A stretch of DNA of 64,000 nucleotides from Actinomycetes bacterium (GTDB lineage Bacteria; Actinomycetota; Actinomycetes; Actinomycetales; Cellulomonadaceae). Where the stretch lies: positions 1-64,000 of the forward strand of contig JAJYSG010000002.1 of NCBI GenBank assembly GCA_021793675.1, written 5' to 3'. Under the pieces are notes generated by a model that saw nothing but the letters and a program-made list of their open reading frames with translations, was not told the DNA's origin and ran no database searches. Made by a program: the position numbers and the translations under genes. Below are positions 33,699 through 42,819 of the stretch, piece after piece (positions within the stretch are counted from its first letter, which is position 1; each line of letters begins with the position of its first letter).

Positions 33699-36025
33699 TG
33701 TCCGACTTCCTCTCTGCCGTGCTGCACCCGGCACGTGCCCGCACCTCCGGCCGGGCCGGATGGGTGAGCGTGGTGGGCCTGGTCCTCGTCCCGCTGCTCG
33801 TCGGCGGCCTGCTGGTGTGGGCGCTGTGGCGTCCCGACCAGCGGCTCTCCCGGATCGAGGCGGCCGTGGTCAACCTCGACCAGCCGGTGACGGTGAACGG
33901 GCAGACGGTGCCGCTCGGGCGGCAGCTCGCGGCGGGGCTCGTCACGTCGTCGGGCGCGCTGACCGCGGGCTCGGCCGGCACCTCGGGGGCGTCCGGCGTC
34001 TCGTCGTCCTCGGCGGCAGCCGTGAGCGCACCTCCGGCCCCGGCGGCCACCTCGACCGCGGCGGCCTCGCCGGCCGCGGCGAACGTGTCCGGGCACAGCT
34101 CCACGACGAACTTCACGTGGGTGGTGACGAGCGCCTCGGACGCCGCTGCCGGCCTGGCGGACGGCCGGTACGCGACCGTCGTGACGATCCCCGCCGGGTT
34201 CTCCGCGGCCGCGACGTCCGTCGGCACGGATCCGGCGACCGCGCACCAGGCGACGATCGACATCGCGACCTCCCCCCGGTCCCGGCCGGTGGACGGCGCC
34301 GTGGCACAGGCGGTGACCTCGACCGCGGTGCGCGTGCTGTCGTCGCAGCTGACGACCACCTACCTGCAGAACGTCTTCGTCGGCTTCGACACGCTGCACG
34401 GCAGCCTGCAGCAGGCCGCCACCGGCGCGTCGCAGCTGGCCAGCGGTGCGTCCGGGGTGTCGAGCGGCGCGACCTCGCTGTCCGGGGGTGCGTCGCAGCT
34501 CGCGTCCGGCCTGGGGCAGCTCGCCGGCGGCGCGTCGTCGGCCTCCTCGGGGGCGACGGCGCTGTCCTCCGGCGTGACGCGGCTCGCCGCGGGTGCCTCG
34601 ACGCTCGCCACCGGGCTGGACCAGCTCGCGGCCGGTGCCTCGTCGGCGGCCCGGCAGGCCCAGGCCGGCGTGCCCGGGGCCCAGCAGCTGGCCTCCGGGT
34701 TGGACGGTCTCGCGGCCGGTGTCAACGGGACCGGCGGCCTGGCCCAGGGCACGTCGCAGCTCGCGGCCGGCTCCGCCGGCCTGCAGCAGGGGCTGGCCGG
34801 GTTCCGCCAGACGGTGACGGAGCTCGCCCAGCACTGCGCGGCCGCGGTGCCCGGCGCGTGCGCCGAGCTCGAGGCGTACGTCGACGCCAAGGCGACGCCC
34901 ACCACGCCCAGCGCGACGACCCCGCCGAACCTCGCCTACCTCGACGGCGTCGCCGCCCAGGTGGCGGTCGGCGCGGCGAGCCTCGACCAGGCGATGAACC
35001 AGGGCGTCGGCACCACGCCCGCCATCGCGTCCGGCGTCACGGCGCTGGCGGCGGGGGGCCGCCAGCTGGCGGACGGCGTCGCGGCGTCCGCCACCGGGCT
35101 GCAGCAGCTCGCCGGGGCGGTGCAGCAGTCCGCCGCCGGTGCGCAGCAGCTCGCGTCCGGCGCCCAGCAGTCCGCGTCCGGAGCGTCGTCGCTGGCCTCC
35201 GGCGTCGCGTCGCTGGCCACCGGCGCCCGGCAGTCCTCGGACGGTGCCGCGTCGCTCGCCTCGGGTGCGTCGTCGTTGGCCTCGGGGGCCGGCAGCCTCG
35301 GCGGCGGCGCCAGCAGCCTCGCCAGCGGCCTGGGCACCGCGGCGGGCAAGGTGCCGGGCTACTCCACCAGCCAGGCGGACAACCTCGCCCAGGTGGTGGC
35401 GAACCCCGTGGTGACCGGCGGCGCCGCCACGACGGACCTGTTCGGGGGCGGTAGCGTCCCGTTCTTCCTCGTCGTGGCCCTGTGGCTCGGCGGGCTGGCA
35501 ACGTTCGTGGTGCTCGGCGCGACCGCGCCCCGCGTCGTCGGTTCGACGCGGTCCTCGCTGCGGCTGGCGCTGACGTCCTTCGCGCCGGGCGCGCTCGTCG
35601 GCGCCGTCCAAGGGCTCGCGCTCACGGCGGTGATGGCCGGCGCGCTCAGCCTGTCGCCGGGCGGCTGGGTGGCGTTCGCGGTGGTGTCCGCGCTGGCCGG
35701 GGTGGCGTTCGCGGCCGTCAACCAGGGGCTCGTCGCGGCGTTCGGCGGTGCCGGACGGTTCGTGTCGGTCGTCGTCGGCGTGGTCGGGCTGGCGACGGCC
35801 GTGGTGTCGACCGTGCCGCGACTGCTCGACGCCGTGGCCGGCGTGCTGCCGATCACGCCCGCCCGTGACGCGCTGCAGGGCGTGGTGACGGGTGGAGGTA
35901 CCGGCGGCCCGGTGGCTCTGCTCGTCGTGTGGGCCGTCGTCGGGATCGCGCTGACCACCGCGGCGATCGGTCGCCGCCGCGTGGTCCCGGCGGGCCGGCT
36001 CGCCCGGTGGGTGCGCGCGGCCTGA
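33698..36025 (+). CDS. YhgE/Pip domain membrane protein
   Basis: A 775-residue protein of the YhgE/Pip (ABC-2-like) family. TM1 is at about residues 22-45, followed by an extracytoplasmic region of about 540 residues containing the heptad-like repeats LASGASxLxSGAxxL (about 235-320 and 430-550) typical of phage-infection-protein homologues. Five or six TMs lie at the C-terminus (from about 585). The ATG shares its A with the MMPL stop codon and has GGAGG upstream. MMPL-YhgE pairs under a TetR regulator are common in Actinobacteria and are presumed to form or assist an exporter. Confidence 0.9.
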   Translation: MSDFLSAVLHPARARTSGRAGWVSVVGLVLVPLLVGGLLVWALWRPDQRLSRIEAAVVNLDQPVTVNGQTVPLGRQLAAGLVTSSGALTAGSAGTSGASGVSSSSAAAVSAPPAPAATSTAAASPAAANVSGHSSTTNFTWVVTSASDAAAGLADGRYATVVTIPAGFSAAATSVGTDPATAHQATIDIATSPRSRPVDGAVAQAVTSTAVRVLSSQLTTTYLQNVFVGFDTLHGSLQQAATGASQLASGASGVSSGATSLSGGASQLASGLGQLAGGASSASSGATALSSGVTRLAAGASTLATGLDQLAAGASSAARQAQAGVPGAQQLASGLDGLAAGVNGTGGLAQGTSQLAAGSAGLQQGLAGFRQTVTELAQHCAAAVPGACAELEAYVDAKATPTTPSATTPPNLAYLDGVAAQVAVGAASLDQAMNQGVGTTPAIASGVTALAAGGRQLADGVAASATGLQQLAGAVQQSAAGAQQLASGAQQSASGASSLASGVASLATGARQSSDGAASLASGASSLASGAGSLGGGASSLASGLGTAAGKVPGYSTSQADNLAQVVANPVVTGGAATTDLFGGGSVPFFLVVALWLGGLATFVVLGATAPRVVGSTRSSLRLALTSFAPGALVGAVQGLALTAVMAGALSLSPGGWVAFAVVSALAGVAFAAVNQGLVAAFGGAGRFVSVVVGVVGLATAVVSTVPRLLDAVAGVLPITPARDALQGVVTGGGTGGPVALLVVWAVVGIALTTAAIGRRRVVPAGRLARWVRAA

Positions 36026-36301
36026 CGGAGCCGCGTTGCCCGCGGGGTCTCGGCGGGTGGGTCGCCCGCTGGTGCGCGCGGCCTGACGGGCCGGCCTTTC
36101 CCCACGGGCGTCCGCCGCGAGGGACAGCGCCGTCGTCCCTGCGACTCCCGGCCTCCCGGCGGCCCCGGAGTCGGCCCGGAGCCATCCTCGGAGGTGCCAT
36201 GCGCCTGCCGTGCGCCTGCCGTGCGCGGCGCCGTCCCGCAACCGACATGCCCTCTTGCTGGACGTTTGACCAACAGGGGTCGCGGGGCGCAGACTCTCCA
36301 C

Positions 36302-36390
36302 CGACGGTGCGCATCGCCTGCCCCCTGCGCGGTGCGCACCGTCTTCACGTCCGGATGAGGGGCGGGCCCGGCGCCCGCCCCTCATCCGTG
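36302..36390 (+). ncRNA. Candidate small RNA (promoter plus two hairpins)
   Basis: TTGACC (36266-36271), an 18-base spacer and CAGACT (36290-36295) predict a transcription start near 36302. The predicted RNA begins with a 10-bp perfect stem (36303-36312 with 36334-36343), extendable to 15 bp, with the apical loop CUGCCCCCUGC. A second perfect 15-bp stem (36353-36367 with 36373-36387, loop CCGGC) would end it. The layout, with a C-rich first loop, recalls the actinobacterial 6C RNA, but the second loop lacks a C-run. No U-tract follows. Confidence 0.45.
36353..36387 (+). terminator. Perfect 15-bp hairpin
   Basis: GGATGAGGGGCGGGC (36353-36367) and its exact reverse complement (36373-36387) flank a 5-base loop. 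It may end the candidate small RNA or insulate the helicase-like gene from readthrough of the MMPL/YhgE operon. There is no U-tract, as is common in high-GC Actinobacteria. Confidence 0.7.
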
Positions 36391-36473
36391 TCCGGGAGCC
36401 GTCCGGTTGTCGGTTCACGCGGCGTCGGCGTGCCACCGCAGGGCCGCGCAGCCCCCGGGCTACCGTGCCAGGC

Positions 36474-39400
36474 GTGACCGCTCCTGCCTCCGCCGCGGGT
36501 GCGGGGGCCGAGACGCCGGTCCCCGTCACCGCATCCGACCACGAGATCCCGCAGGTCGTCCTCGTCGACCCGCCCAGCCCCGACGAGCTCGTCGAGGGGA
36601 TGGTCGCCACCTGGCGGGCCGGCCTCGTCGAGGCCGCCGGCGCCTCGACGCTGGCCGACGTCGACGAGCTGGGCGACGCGGTGCTGGACCTGTCGGCCGC
36701 CCACCCGTCCGGGCTCGCGCAGCTTTTCGCCGGGCGCCCGACGCGGCTGTCCAGCCTCGTCCGGGAGGTCGCCGCGCTCGGTGCGGCACGGCGTCGGGCG
36801 CGCCAGGTGGCGGCGCGCGCCACGGTCTACACGCAGCAGTTCGGCATCGCGCCGACGTCTCTGGCGATCGGCATCGCCACGTGGGTCGAGCGCACCGTGC
36901 CGGACGTCGCGACCGACGACGTGGCGGCCCTCGCGAGCGCGACGAAGGGCGGCGCGGCCAAGGGCGGCGCAGGCAAGGCGGGCCGGGCGCCCGCCGGGCC
37001 GGCCACGGACGACCTGCCGGAACCGCGCGTCGTGCACGCGCCGGTGCTGCTGCGTCCGGTGACGCTGCGCGCCCGTGGTGCGGCGGAGGCGGACTACGAG
37101 CTCGCGCTCGAGCCGACGATCGAGGTCAACCCGGTGCTGGCGCGGGCGCTGCGCGCGCGTGGTGCGCTGCTCGACCCGGGCGCGGTCGCGCGTGCCACGT
37201 TCACCGACACGGGCTTCGACCCGAACGGTGCGCTGGCGCGGCTCGCCTCGCTCGGGTGGGCGGTGCTCGAGGACTTCCAGCTCACGGAACGTGTCGTGGT
37301 CGGCACGTTCGTCCACCCGGGCCAGGTCATCGTCGACGATCTCGACGCCCTGGCGGGCGCCGTCGGCCGCCACGAGGTGCTGGCCGCGCTCGCCGGCGTC
37401 GACGAGGCCCGCGACCGGCTCAGCCGGCCGCTGCCGAAGCCGCAGGCCGGGGACCGCGACCCCCAGCTCGACCGCGGGCTGGGCGACCTCGACCCGGCGC
37501 AGCAGCACCTGCTCGAGGTCGTCGCGACCGGCGCGCACGTGTTCGTCGACGCCCCCGCGGGCACCGACGTCACCGGCACGCTGGCCGCGCTCGTCGCGGA
37601 CGCCGCTGCCGCCGGACGCACCGTGCTCTACGTGCCGGGGCACCGCCGGGCCGCCGTCGCGCTCGGTGAGCGCCTGGAGCGCCTCGGCGCGGGCGACCTG
37701 CTGCTCGACGTCGCCCCGGAGGCCGGCTGGCGATCGGCCGCCACGCGTCGGCTGCTCGCCGCGATGACGCTCGAGCCGCCCGTCGTCGACGACCGCTCGG
37801 TGAGCGAGCTGCAACGCGCCCTCGTCGCGCACCGGGAGGCCCTGCGCGGCTACGTGCGCGGCCTGCACACGCCCCGCCAGCCGTGGAACGTCTCGGCCTA
37901 CGACGCCCTCCAGGAGCTCGCCCGGCTGACGTCGACCCGTCCGACGCCGCGCACCACCGTGCGCCTGGACCCGGACGTCGCGCGCGTGCTGGACGGCCCT
38001 GCTCGCGCGAAGGCCGCGGCGGACCTGCTGCGCGCCGGCGAGCTCGGCGCGTACTCGCTGCGCCCGAGCGACACCCCGTGGTACGGCGCCGAGCTGCGCA
38101 CCGCCGCCGACGCGGCGACCGCGCTCGCCCGCATCGACCGGCTGCTGGCCGTGCTGCCCGAGGTCATGGCGCGCGCCGAGGCGGCGGTCGCGGACGTCGG
38201 GCTCACCGTGCCGACGACCATCGCCGGCTGGGCCGCCCAGATGGTGCTCATCGACGAGGTGCGCGCCTCGCTCGACCTGTTCCAGCCGCTCGTCTTCGAG
38301 CGCACCGCGGCGGACCTGGTCGCCGCCACGGCCAGCAAGGCGTGGCGGGCGCAGCGTGGCATCGAGATGGGTCGGTTGGTGCGCCGGCGGCTGCGCAAGC
38401 AGGCGCGGGACATGGTGCGGCCCGGCCGTCCCGTGGCCGACCTGCACACCGCGCTGCTGGACGTGCAGCGCCGCCGCGAGCTGTGGCAGGAGCACTGCCC
38501 GGGCGGTGGCTGGCCGCGCCTGCCCGACGGCCTCGAGGTCATGGAGGCCGACTTCCTGGCGGTACGCACCGACCTCGACGCGCTCGACGAGGTGCTCGCG
38601 ACGACGCCGGAGGGGTCGGGCCTCGCCGCGCTCCCGACGGCCGACCTGCTCGACCGGCTCACCCGGCTGCGGGCCGGCGCCGGGGCGCTGGACACCCTGC
38701 CGAACCGCACGGCGCTCGTGCGTCACCTGCGGGGGGCGGGCCTCGGCGCGCTGGTCGACGACCTGGCGGAGCGGCACGTGCCGCCCGCCATGGCCGCCGC
38801 GGAGCTCGACCTCGCGTGGTGGAGCACGGTGTTCGAGCAGATCCTCGCGCTCGACCCCGCGCTGGCGGGGTACGACGGCGCCACCCTCGACGCGCTGTCG
38901 ACCAGGTACGCGCAGCTCGACCGTGCGCACGTCGCCGGGCTCGTCGGGCCGGTGCGCAGCGCGACGATCAAGGCGATGGGCTCGACGATGCGTCAGCAGC
39001 GGGAGCAGGCCGAGGGCCTGTTCAGCGAGCTCATCGAGGAGCGGGTGACGTCGCTGCGCGACGTGATGGCCCGCTACCCGGACGTCGCGCGGCGGCTGCG
39101 CCCGGTCGTCGCGGCGAGCCCCATGCTCGTGCCGCAGGTGCTGCCCGCGGCCCGCACGGTGGACCTCGTCGTGCTCGACGCCGCCACGCGGACGCCCGTC
39201 GAGGTCGTCGTGCCGGCGATCGCCCGTGGGCGTCAGGTGGTCGTCGTCGGCGACGCGCGCTGCGCGTCCGGCAGTGCCGTGCGCGAGCTCGCGGAGGTGC
39301 TGCCGCACGTCGAGCTGCATGCCGACGCCAGCCGGCGGGATCCCTGGCTCACCGCGTTCCTCGTCGCTCATGGCTACGCCGGTGCGCTCCGCCCGACGCC

Positions 39401-41699
39401 GTTGCCGTCGAGCGCGCCGCTGGTGCGGCTCGAGCTCGTCGACGGCACCGGCCTGCCCGGCGTCGAGTCCGGCATCGTCGACTCGACGCGCGAGGAGGTC
39501 GACCGGGTCGTCGAGCTGGTGCTGGACCACGCGATGTCGCACCCGGGGGAGTCGCTCGCGGTGGTCACCGCGACCGCGCGGCACGCCGACGCGGTCCGGG
39601 AGCAGGTGCTCGGCGAGGCGCGAGGCAACGCTGCGGTGGCCGCGCTGTTCGACGAGGGCCGTGCCGACCCGTTCGTCGTGGTCGACCTGGCCTCGGTGGC
39701 GGGTCTGCGGCGCGACGCGGTGATCTTCTCGCTCGGCCTGGGCCGGACCCCGCACCGGCGGGTGCTGCACTCCTTCGGCCCGATCAGCGCGCCCGCCGGT
39801 GACGCGCTGCTGCTGGACGCGCTGGGCAGCGCGCAGCACCGGTTGACTGTGGTCGCGTCCTTCAGCGCCCAGGACGTCGACCACGCCCGGCTGCGGGGAC
39901 CCGGGCCGGCGCTCCTCGTCGACCTGCTGGCGTTCGCGGAGCGCCGCGGGCGCGGCGACGCCGACCCGCTGGCTCCTGTCGTCCCGGACGGCGTTCCCGA
40001 CGACGTGGCGGCCGACGACACGCCGAGCACCACGTCCGCGGACCGGGCCGACGGTGCCGCAGGCGCGCAGCGGCCCGACCTCGCGCCGACCGCCGACGCG
40101 GCGCCCCAGGGCGCGACCCGTCCCGACGCAGCGCCGCAGGTCGTGGCCACCCCCGGTCCGGACGTCGCGCCGCAGGGGGACCGCGCACCCGATGCGGCGG
40201 TCCGCGAGGAGGCCGCGTCCGACGTCGCGCCGGATGCCGGCGTGCCGTCCCGGGACGCGGCGACCCCCGGCGCCGCCGCGATGGCCGAGGTCGCTCACCA
40301 GGACAAGCGGGCCGCGTCCGACCTCGCGGCGCACCAGCTGGCCCCAGCCGCGGCGGGCACGGCGGCCGCGCGCGGGCACGCGCTCGGCGCCACCGCGCCG
40401 GCGGCCGAGCAGCTCGCCCCCGCGGCCGAGCCCGACCGGCTCGTCCTCGACCTGGCGGAGCGGCTGTGGCGTCATGGCCTCACGGTCGAGGTGGACCACG
40501 GCATCCCCGGCGGGGTGCGGATCCCGCTCGTCGTGGGCCACCCTGACGTGCCGGACCGCTACCTCGTCGCGGTGCTGACCGACGACCACGGTTACGTCGA
40601 GGAACCGAGCATCCGTGTCCGGGACCGGCTGGTGCCCGAGCGCCTGGAGCGGCTCGGCTGGACCGTGCTGCGGGTCTGGTCGGCCGCCGCGTTCCTCGAC
40701 CCGCAGGCCGAGGTCGACCGGATCCGGCGGGCCGTGCACGCCGCCGTGCCGGAGCGTGTGGTGCTCCCGGTGTCGCCACGCATGGCACCGGTGGTGGACG
40801 ACGAGTCCGACGGCTGGGCCGCGTCGGGCGCCGTACCGGTGGTGGCGGCCCCGCCGACGGGGTCGGTGCCGGTGTCGGCGTCCGCGGCGTCGGCTGGTGC
40901 GCGCCCTGGCGCGTCCGGCGCCCGGTGGGCGGCTGACGACGCGCGCCTGACAGCCGATGATGCGCGGCCGGCGATCGACGATGCGCGGGCGGCGGCGGAC
41001 GAGTCGGAGTTGGCGGCCGACCGCGGGGCCGCGGCAACGGACGGCGTCGCGCGCGTCCCGATGACCGGCATGCTCGACGCGGTCGAGTACGACGTCGAGC
41101 CCTCGGACGTGCCGCCGACGCGTGGCCGGCGCGGGGCGCCCTCGTCCGCGTCCTCGTCCTCACGGGTGGCCGCCGGTCGCGGCTCCGACGCCGGGCGGGG
41201 CTCGGGTGCCGGGCACGGCTCGGGTCCCGACGACAGCGCTGCTGCCGGCCAGGGCGCTGCTGCCGGCTCGGGCACGGGCCGCGACGCGGACGCCCGACCC
41301 GACTCGGGTGTGCTCGACATCTCGGCGATCGTGCCGGAGGGCGATCTCCTGCTGCCCCGCCAGCAGTGCGGCGACGACGGCCCGCGCGCGCCGATGAGCG
41401 CGCCCGTGCGGATGCCGACCGGCGTCGTCCACGCGGTGCCGAAGCGGCCCCGCACCGGCGAGGTGCAGCTCTCGCTCGCAGTGCCGGCCCGCCTGCGGCC
41501 CGACATCCGCAAGGGCCTGCCCATCGGTGCGTACAGCGACGACCAGCTCGACGAGATGGCTGCATGGCTGACGTCCGACGGTCAGGAGCGCACGCGGGAC
41601 GAGCTCGCGGACGCGCTGCGTGCCGAGCTGGGCCTGACCAGGCGCACGCATCGCGTCGACACGGCCATCCGGGCGGCCGTCACGCGCGCCATGGCCTGA
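36474..41699 (+). CDS. Giant SF1-helicase-like protein with destroyed ATPase motifs and a C-terminal nuclease-like domain
   Basis: A 1741-residue protein with the layout of superfamily-1 DNA/RNA helicases of the DUF4011/MTES_1575 type. At the Walker A position, where GPPGTGKT is expected, the sequence is APAGTDVT (360-367; Val366 replaces Lys). At Walker B, where DEASQ is expected, it is DAATR (from Asp902; Ala903 replaces Glu), followed by a preserved ARGRQVVVVGD. A Vsr-like restriction-nuclease fold (about 1320-1420; RLVPERLERLGWTVLRVWSA) has Pro1351 where the family has catalytic Asp. Ala/Asp-rich low-complexity linkers (about 1180-1315, 1440-1630) and a small helical C-terminal domain (about 1640-1741) complete it. 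GTG 36474 has TACCGT seven bases upstream. Probably a non-catalytic DNA- or RNA-binding scaffold; function unknown. Confidence 0.8.
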   Translation: MTAPASAAGAGAETPVPVTASDHEIPQVVLVDPPSPDELVEGMVATWRAGLVEAAGASTLADVDELGDAVLDLSAAHPSGLAQLFAGRPTRLSSLVREVAALGAARRRARQVAARATVYTQQFGIAPTSLAIGIATWVERTVPDVATDDVAALASATKGGAAKGGAGKAGRAPAGPATDDLPEPRVVHAPVLLRPVTLRARGAAEADYELALEPTIEVNPVLARALRARGALLDPGAVARATFTDTGFDPNGALARLASLGWAVLEDFQLTERVVVGTFVHPGQVIVDDLDALAGAVGRHEVLAALAGVDEARDRLSRPLPKPQAGDRDPQLDRGLGDLDPAQQHLLEVVATGAHVFVDAPAGTDVTGTLAALVADAAAAGRTVLYVPGHRRAAVALGERLERLGAGDLLLDVAPEAGWRSAATRRLLAAMTLEPPVVDDRSVSELQRALVAHREALRGYVRGLHTPRQPWNVSAYDALQELARLTSTRPTPRTTVRLDPDVARVLDGPARAKAAADLLRAGELGAYSLRPSDTPWYGAELRTAADAATALARIDRLLAVLPEVMARAEAAVADVGLTVPTTIAGWAAQMVLIDEVRASLDLFQPLVFERTAADLVAATASKAWRAQRGIEMGRLVRRRLRKQARDMVRPGRPVADLHTALLDVQRRRELWQEHCPGGGWPRLPDGLEVMEADFLAVRTDLDALDEVLATTPEGSGLAALPTADLLDRLTRLRAGAGALDTLPNRTALVRHLRGAGLGALVDDLAERHVPPAMAAAELDLAWWSTVFEQILALDPALAGYDGATLDALSTRYAQLDRAHVAGLVGPVRSATIKAMGSTMRQQREQAEGLFSELIEERVTSLRDVMARYPDVARRLRPVVAASPMLVPQVLPAARTVDLVVLDAATRTPVEVVVPAIARGRQVVVVGDARCASGSAVRELAEVLPHVELHADASRRDPWLTAFLVAHGYAGALRPTPLPSSAPLVRLELVDGTGLPGVESGIVDSTREEVDRVVELVLDHAMSHPGESLAVVTATARHADAVREQVLGEARGNAAVAALFDEGRADPFVVVDLASVAGLRRDAVIFSLGLGRTPHRRVLHSFGPISAPAGDALLLDALGSAQHRLTVVASFSAQDVDHARLRGPGPALLVDLLAFAERRGRGDADPLAPVVPDGVPDDVAADDTPSTTSADRADGAAGAQRPDLAPTADAAPQGATRPDAAPQVVATPGPDVAPQGDRAPDAAVREEAASDVAPDAGVPSRDAATPGAAAMAEVAHQDKRAASDLAAHQLAPAAAGTAAARGHALGATAPAAEQLAPAAEPDRLVLDLAERLWRHGLTVEVDHGIPGGVRIPLVVGHPDVPDRYLVAVLTDDHGYVEEPSIRVRDRLVPERLERLGWTVLRVWSAAAFLDPQAEVDRIRRAVHAAVPERVVLPVSPRMAPVVDDESDGWAASGAVPVVAAPPTGSVPVSASAASAGARPGASGARWAADDARLTADDARPAIDDARAAADESELAADRGAAATDGVARVPMTGMLDAVEYDVEPSDVPPTRGRRGAPSSASSSSRVAAGRGSDAGRGSGAGHGSGPDDSAAAGQGAAAGSGTGRDADARPDSGVLDISAIVPEGDLLLPRQQCGDDGPRAPMSAPVRMPTGVVHAVPKRPRTGEVQLSLAVPARLRPDIRKGLPIGAYSDDQLDEMAAWLTSDGQERTRDELADALRAELGLTRRTHRVDTAIRAAVTRAMA

Positions 41700-41749
41700 C
41701 CGCCGCCGCACCGCCGCACGGCTTGACCGTGGGGTGCCATGATCGAGCG

Positions 41750-42025
41750 GTGACCGAGGAGCAGCGCCGTGACGGGGCGCGTCGGCGTCGGCGCGTGGTG
41801 CGTCCCGCAGGGACGGTGGGAGGCGACGAGGCGAACCTGCGTTCGTCGTTGCCGCTGCCGCCGGCCGACGAGATCTCCTGGGGGCATGGCCCGGCGACCT
41901 CGGCGGCCCGCCCGGCCCCGGCGCACCGGGCACCCGATGACGAGGACGTCGGCTGGGGTGCGCAGGCGCCCGACTCCAACGACGACCGCCTGACCAGGGA
42001 CCTGCCGCCGCACTGGGGACGCTAG
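41750..42025 (+). CDS. Small hydrophilic conserved-type protein ending PPHWGR
   Basis: A 91-residue, charged, probably disordered protein. The basic start (EEQRRDGARRRRR) is followed by LPLPPADEISWGHG and the C-terminal DDRLTRDLPPHWGR. Short proteins with DEISWG and RPPHW-type endings occur in other Actinobacteria, from memory, but no function is known. GTG 41750 is preceded by CATGAT (41738-41743) at 6 bases, consistent with a leaderless mRNA. It starts 51 bases after the helicase-like gene and may act with it; that is only positional inference. Confidence 0.6.
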   Translation: MTEEQRRDGARRRRRVVRPAGTVGGDEANLRSSLPLPPADEISWGHGPATSAARPAPAHRAPDDEDVGWGAQAPDSNDDRLTRDLPPHWGR

Positions 42026-42203
42026 CCACCGCAGTGGGGACACGAGCCGGCGCGACTGTGGAACGTGAACCATCACACGGTGGACGCCAACCACCGCCCT
42101 GCGACGCCAACCACCGCATGGGATGGTGACCGCCGCACGGGAGACGGTGACGTCCGCGCGGGTGACGCCAGCCGCCGCTCCTCGGGCCAGTCGCGAGGCT
42201 CGC
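42026..42203. repeat. Short degenerate repeats between convergent genes
   Basis: The 178-base gap holds two exact copies of GACGCCAACCACCGC (42083-42097, 42103-42117; 20-base period) followed by more degenerate GGTGAC-containing units. They resemble in style, but not exactly, the repeat after znuB. No gene or terminator is evident. Confidence 0.55.
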
Positions 42204-42782
42204 CTACTGCTGCTCGGCGGGTGAACCCGGGGTCTGCGGACCCTCGGGACCAAGGCCGCGGCCAAGGCGCCGGCCGGGACCAGCGGTGCTCCCGGCGGCC
42301 AGCAGGTCGCGGATCTCGCGCAGCAGCACAACGTCCTCGGCCGGTGTCTCCGGGGCCGGCTCCTGCCCGCGTGCCCGCCGCCGCGCGAGCGCGTTGAGCG
42401 GCAGCACGATGAGGAAGTAGACCGCCGCCGCGGTGATGAGGAACTGCAGCATGGCGTTGAGCACGGCGCCGGCCCTGATGGGCGAGATGGGGTGGGCCGG
42501 TGTGCTGGTCTGCCAGCTGTAGGGACCGATCGTCCAGAGGTCGGTCAGGTTGGGCTGGCCGAAGATCCATCCGACGAGGGGGCTGATGAGGTTGTTCTGC
42601 AGCGACGAGACGATGCCGCTGAAGGCGGCGCCGATGACGACGCCGACCGCCAGCTCGACCGCGTTGCCGCGGGAGATGAACTCCTTGAACCCCGCGAGCA
42701 CCGTGGCCATCCCGGACAGCCCCGCCCTCGCCTGGCCGGCGAGACGGTCGGAGGGACGGGGTGCGGGTGCGGCGTCAGCCAT
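42204..42782 (-). CDS. mscL: Large-conductance mechanosensitive channel
   Basis: A 192-residue MscL. The core (about residues 25-150) matches well: FKEFISRGNAVELAVGVVIGAAFSGIVSSL for TM1 and the pore, a periplasmic loop, then TM2 LNAMLQFLITAAAVYFLIVLPLN and the basic cytoplasmic LARRRARG. A 24-residue N-terminal extension and a Pro/Gly-rich tail are longer than in E. coli (136 residues). The ATG at 42782 has GAGAGG upstream; longer in-frame starts have no support. It releases osmolytes on hypo-osmotic shock. First gene of the conserved actinobacterial block. Confidence 0.94.
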   Translation of the reverse strand: MADAAPAPRPSDRLAGQARAGLSGMATVLAGFKEFISRGNAVELAVGVVIGAAFSGIVSSLQNNLISPLVGWIFGQPNLTDLWTIGPYSWQTSTPAHPISPIRAGAVLNAMLQFLITAAAVYFLIVLPLNALARRRARGQEPAPETPAEDVVLLREIRDLLAAGSTAGPGRRLGRGLGPEGPQTPGSPAEQQ

Positions 42783-42819
42783 GGGCGGGCCTCTCGAGCG
42801 GGGCAGGGGATCGTCGCGA

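Larger units (their letters stand above)
36026..36473. other. 448-base gene-free region with duplicated gene end and strong hairpins
   Basis: It begins with a near-copy of the end of the yhgE gene: 18 identical bases GTGCGCGCGGCCTGACGG at 36011-36028 and 36072-36089. A promoter-like pair and two strong hairpins follow (36266-36387, described separately), then the leaderless promoter of the helicase-like gene. A Cys-rich open frame from 36199 with an apparent ribosome site overlaps the hairpins; I do not consider it a supported gene. Confidence 0.6.

Noticed and set aside
36199-36384. Cys-rich open frame MRLPCACRARRR... preceded by GGAGG
   Set aside because: It runs through two perfect hairpins and a promoter-like pair; composition follows the repeats. 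A leader peptide is possible but not supported.
36345-40739. A 1464-codon minus-strand open frame
   Set aside because: Antisense shadow of the helicase-like gene; low-complexity Arg/Gly/Val/Asp composition, no start signal, no motifs.
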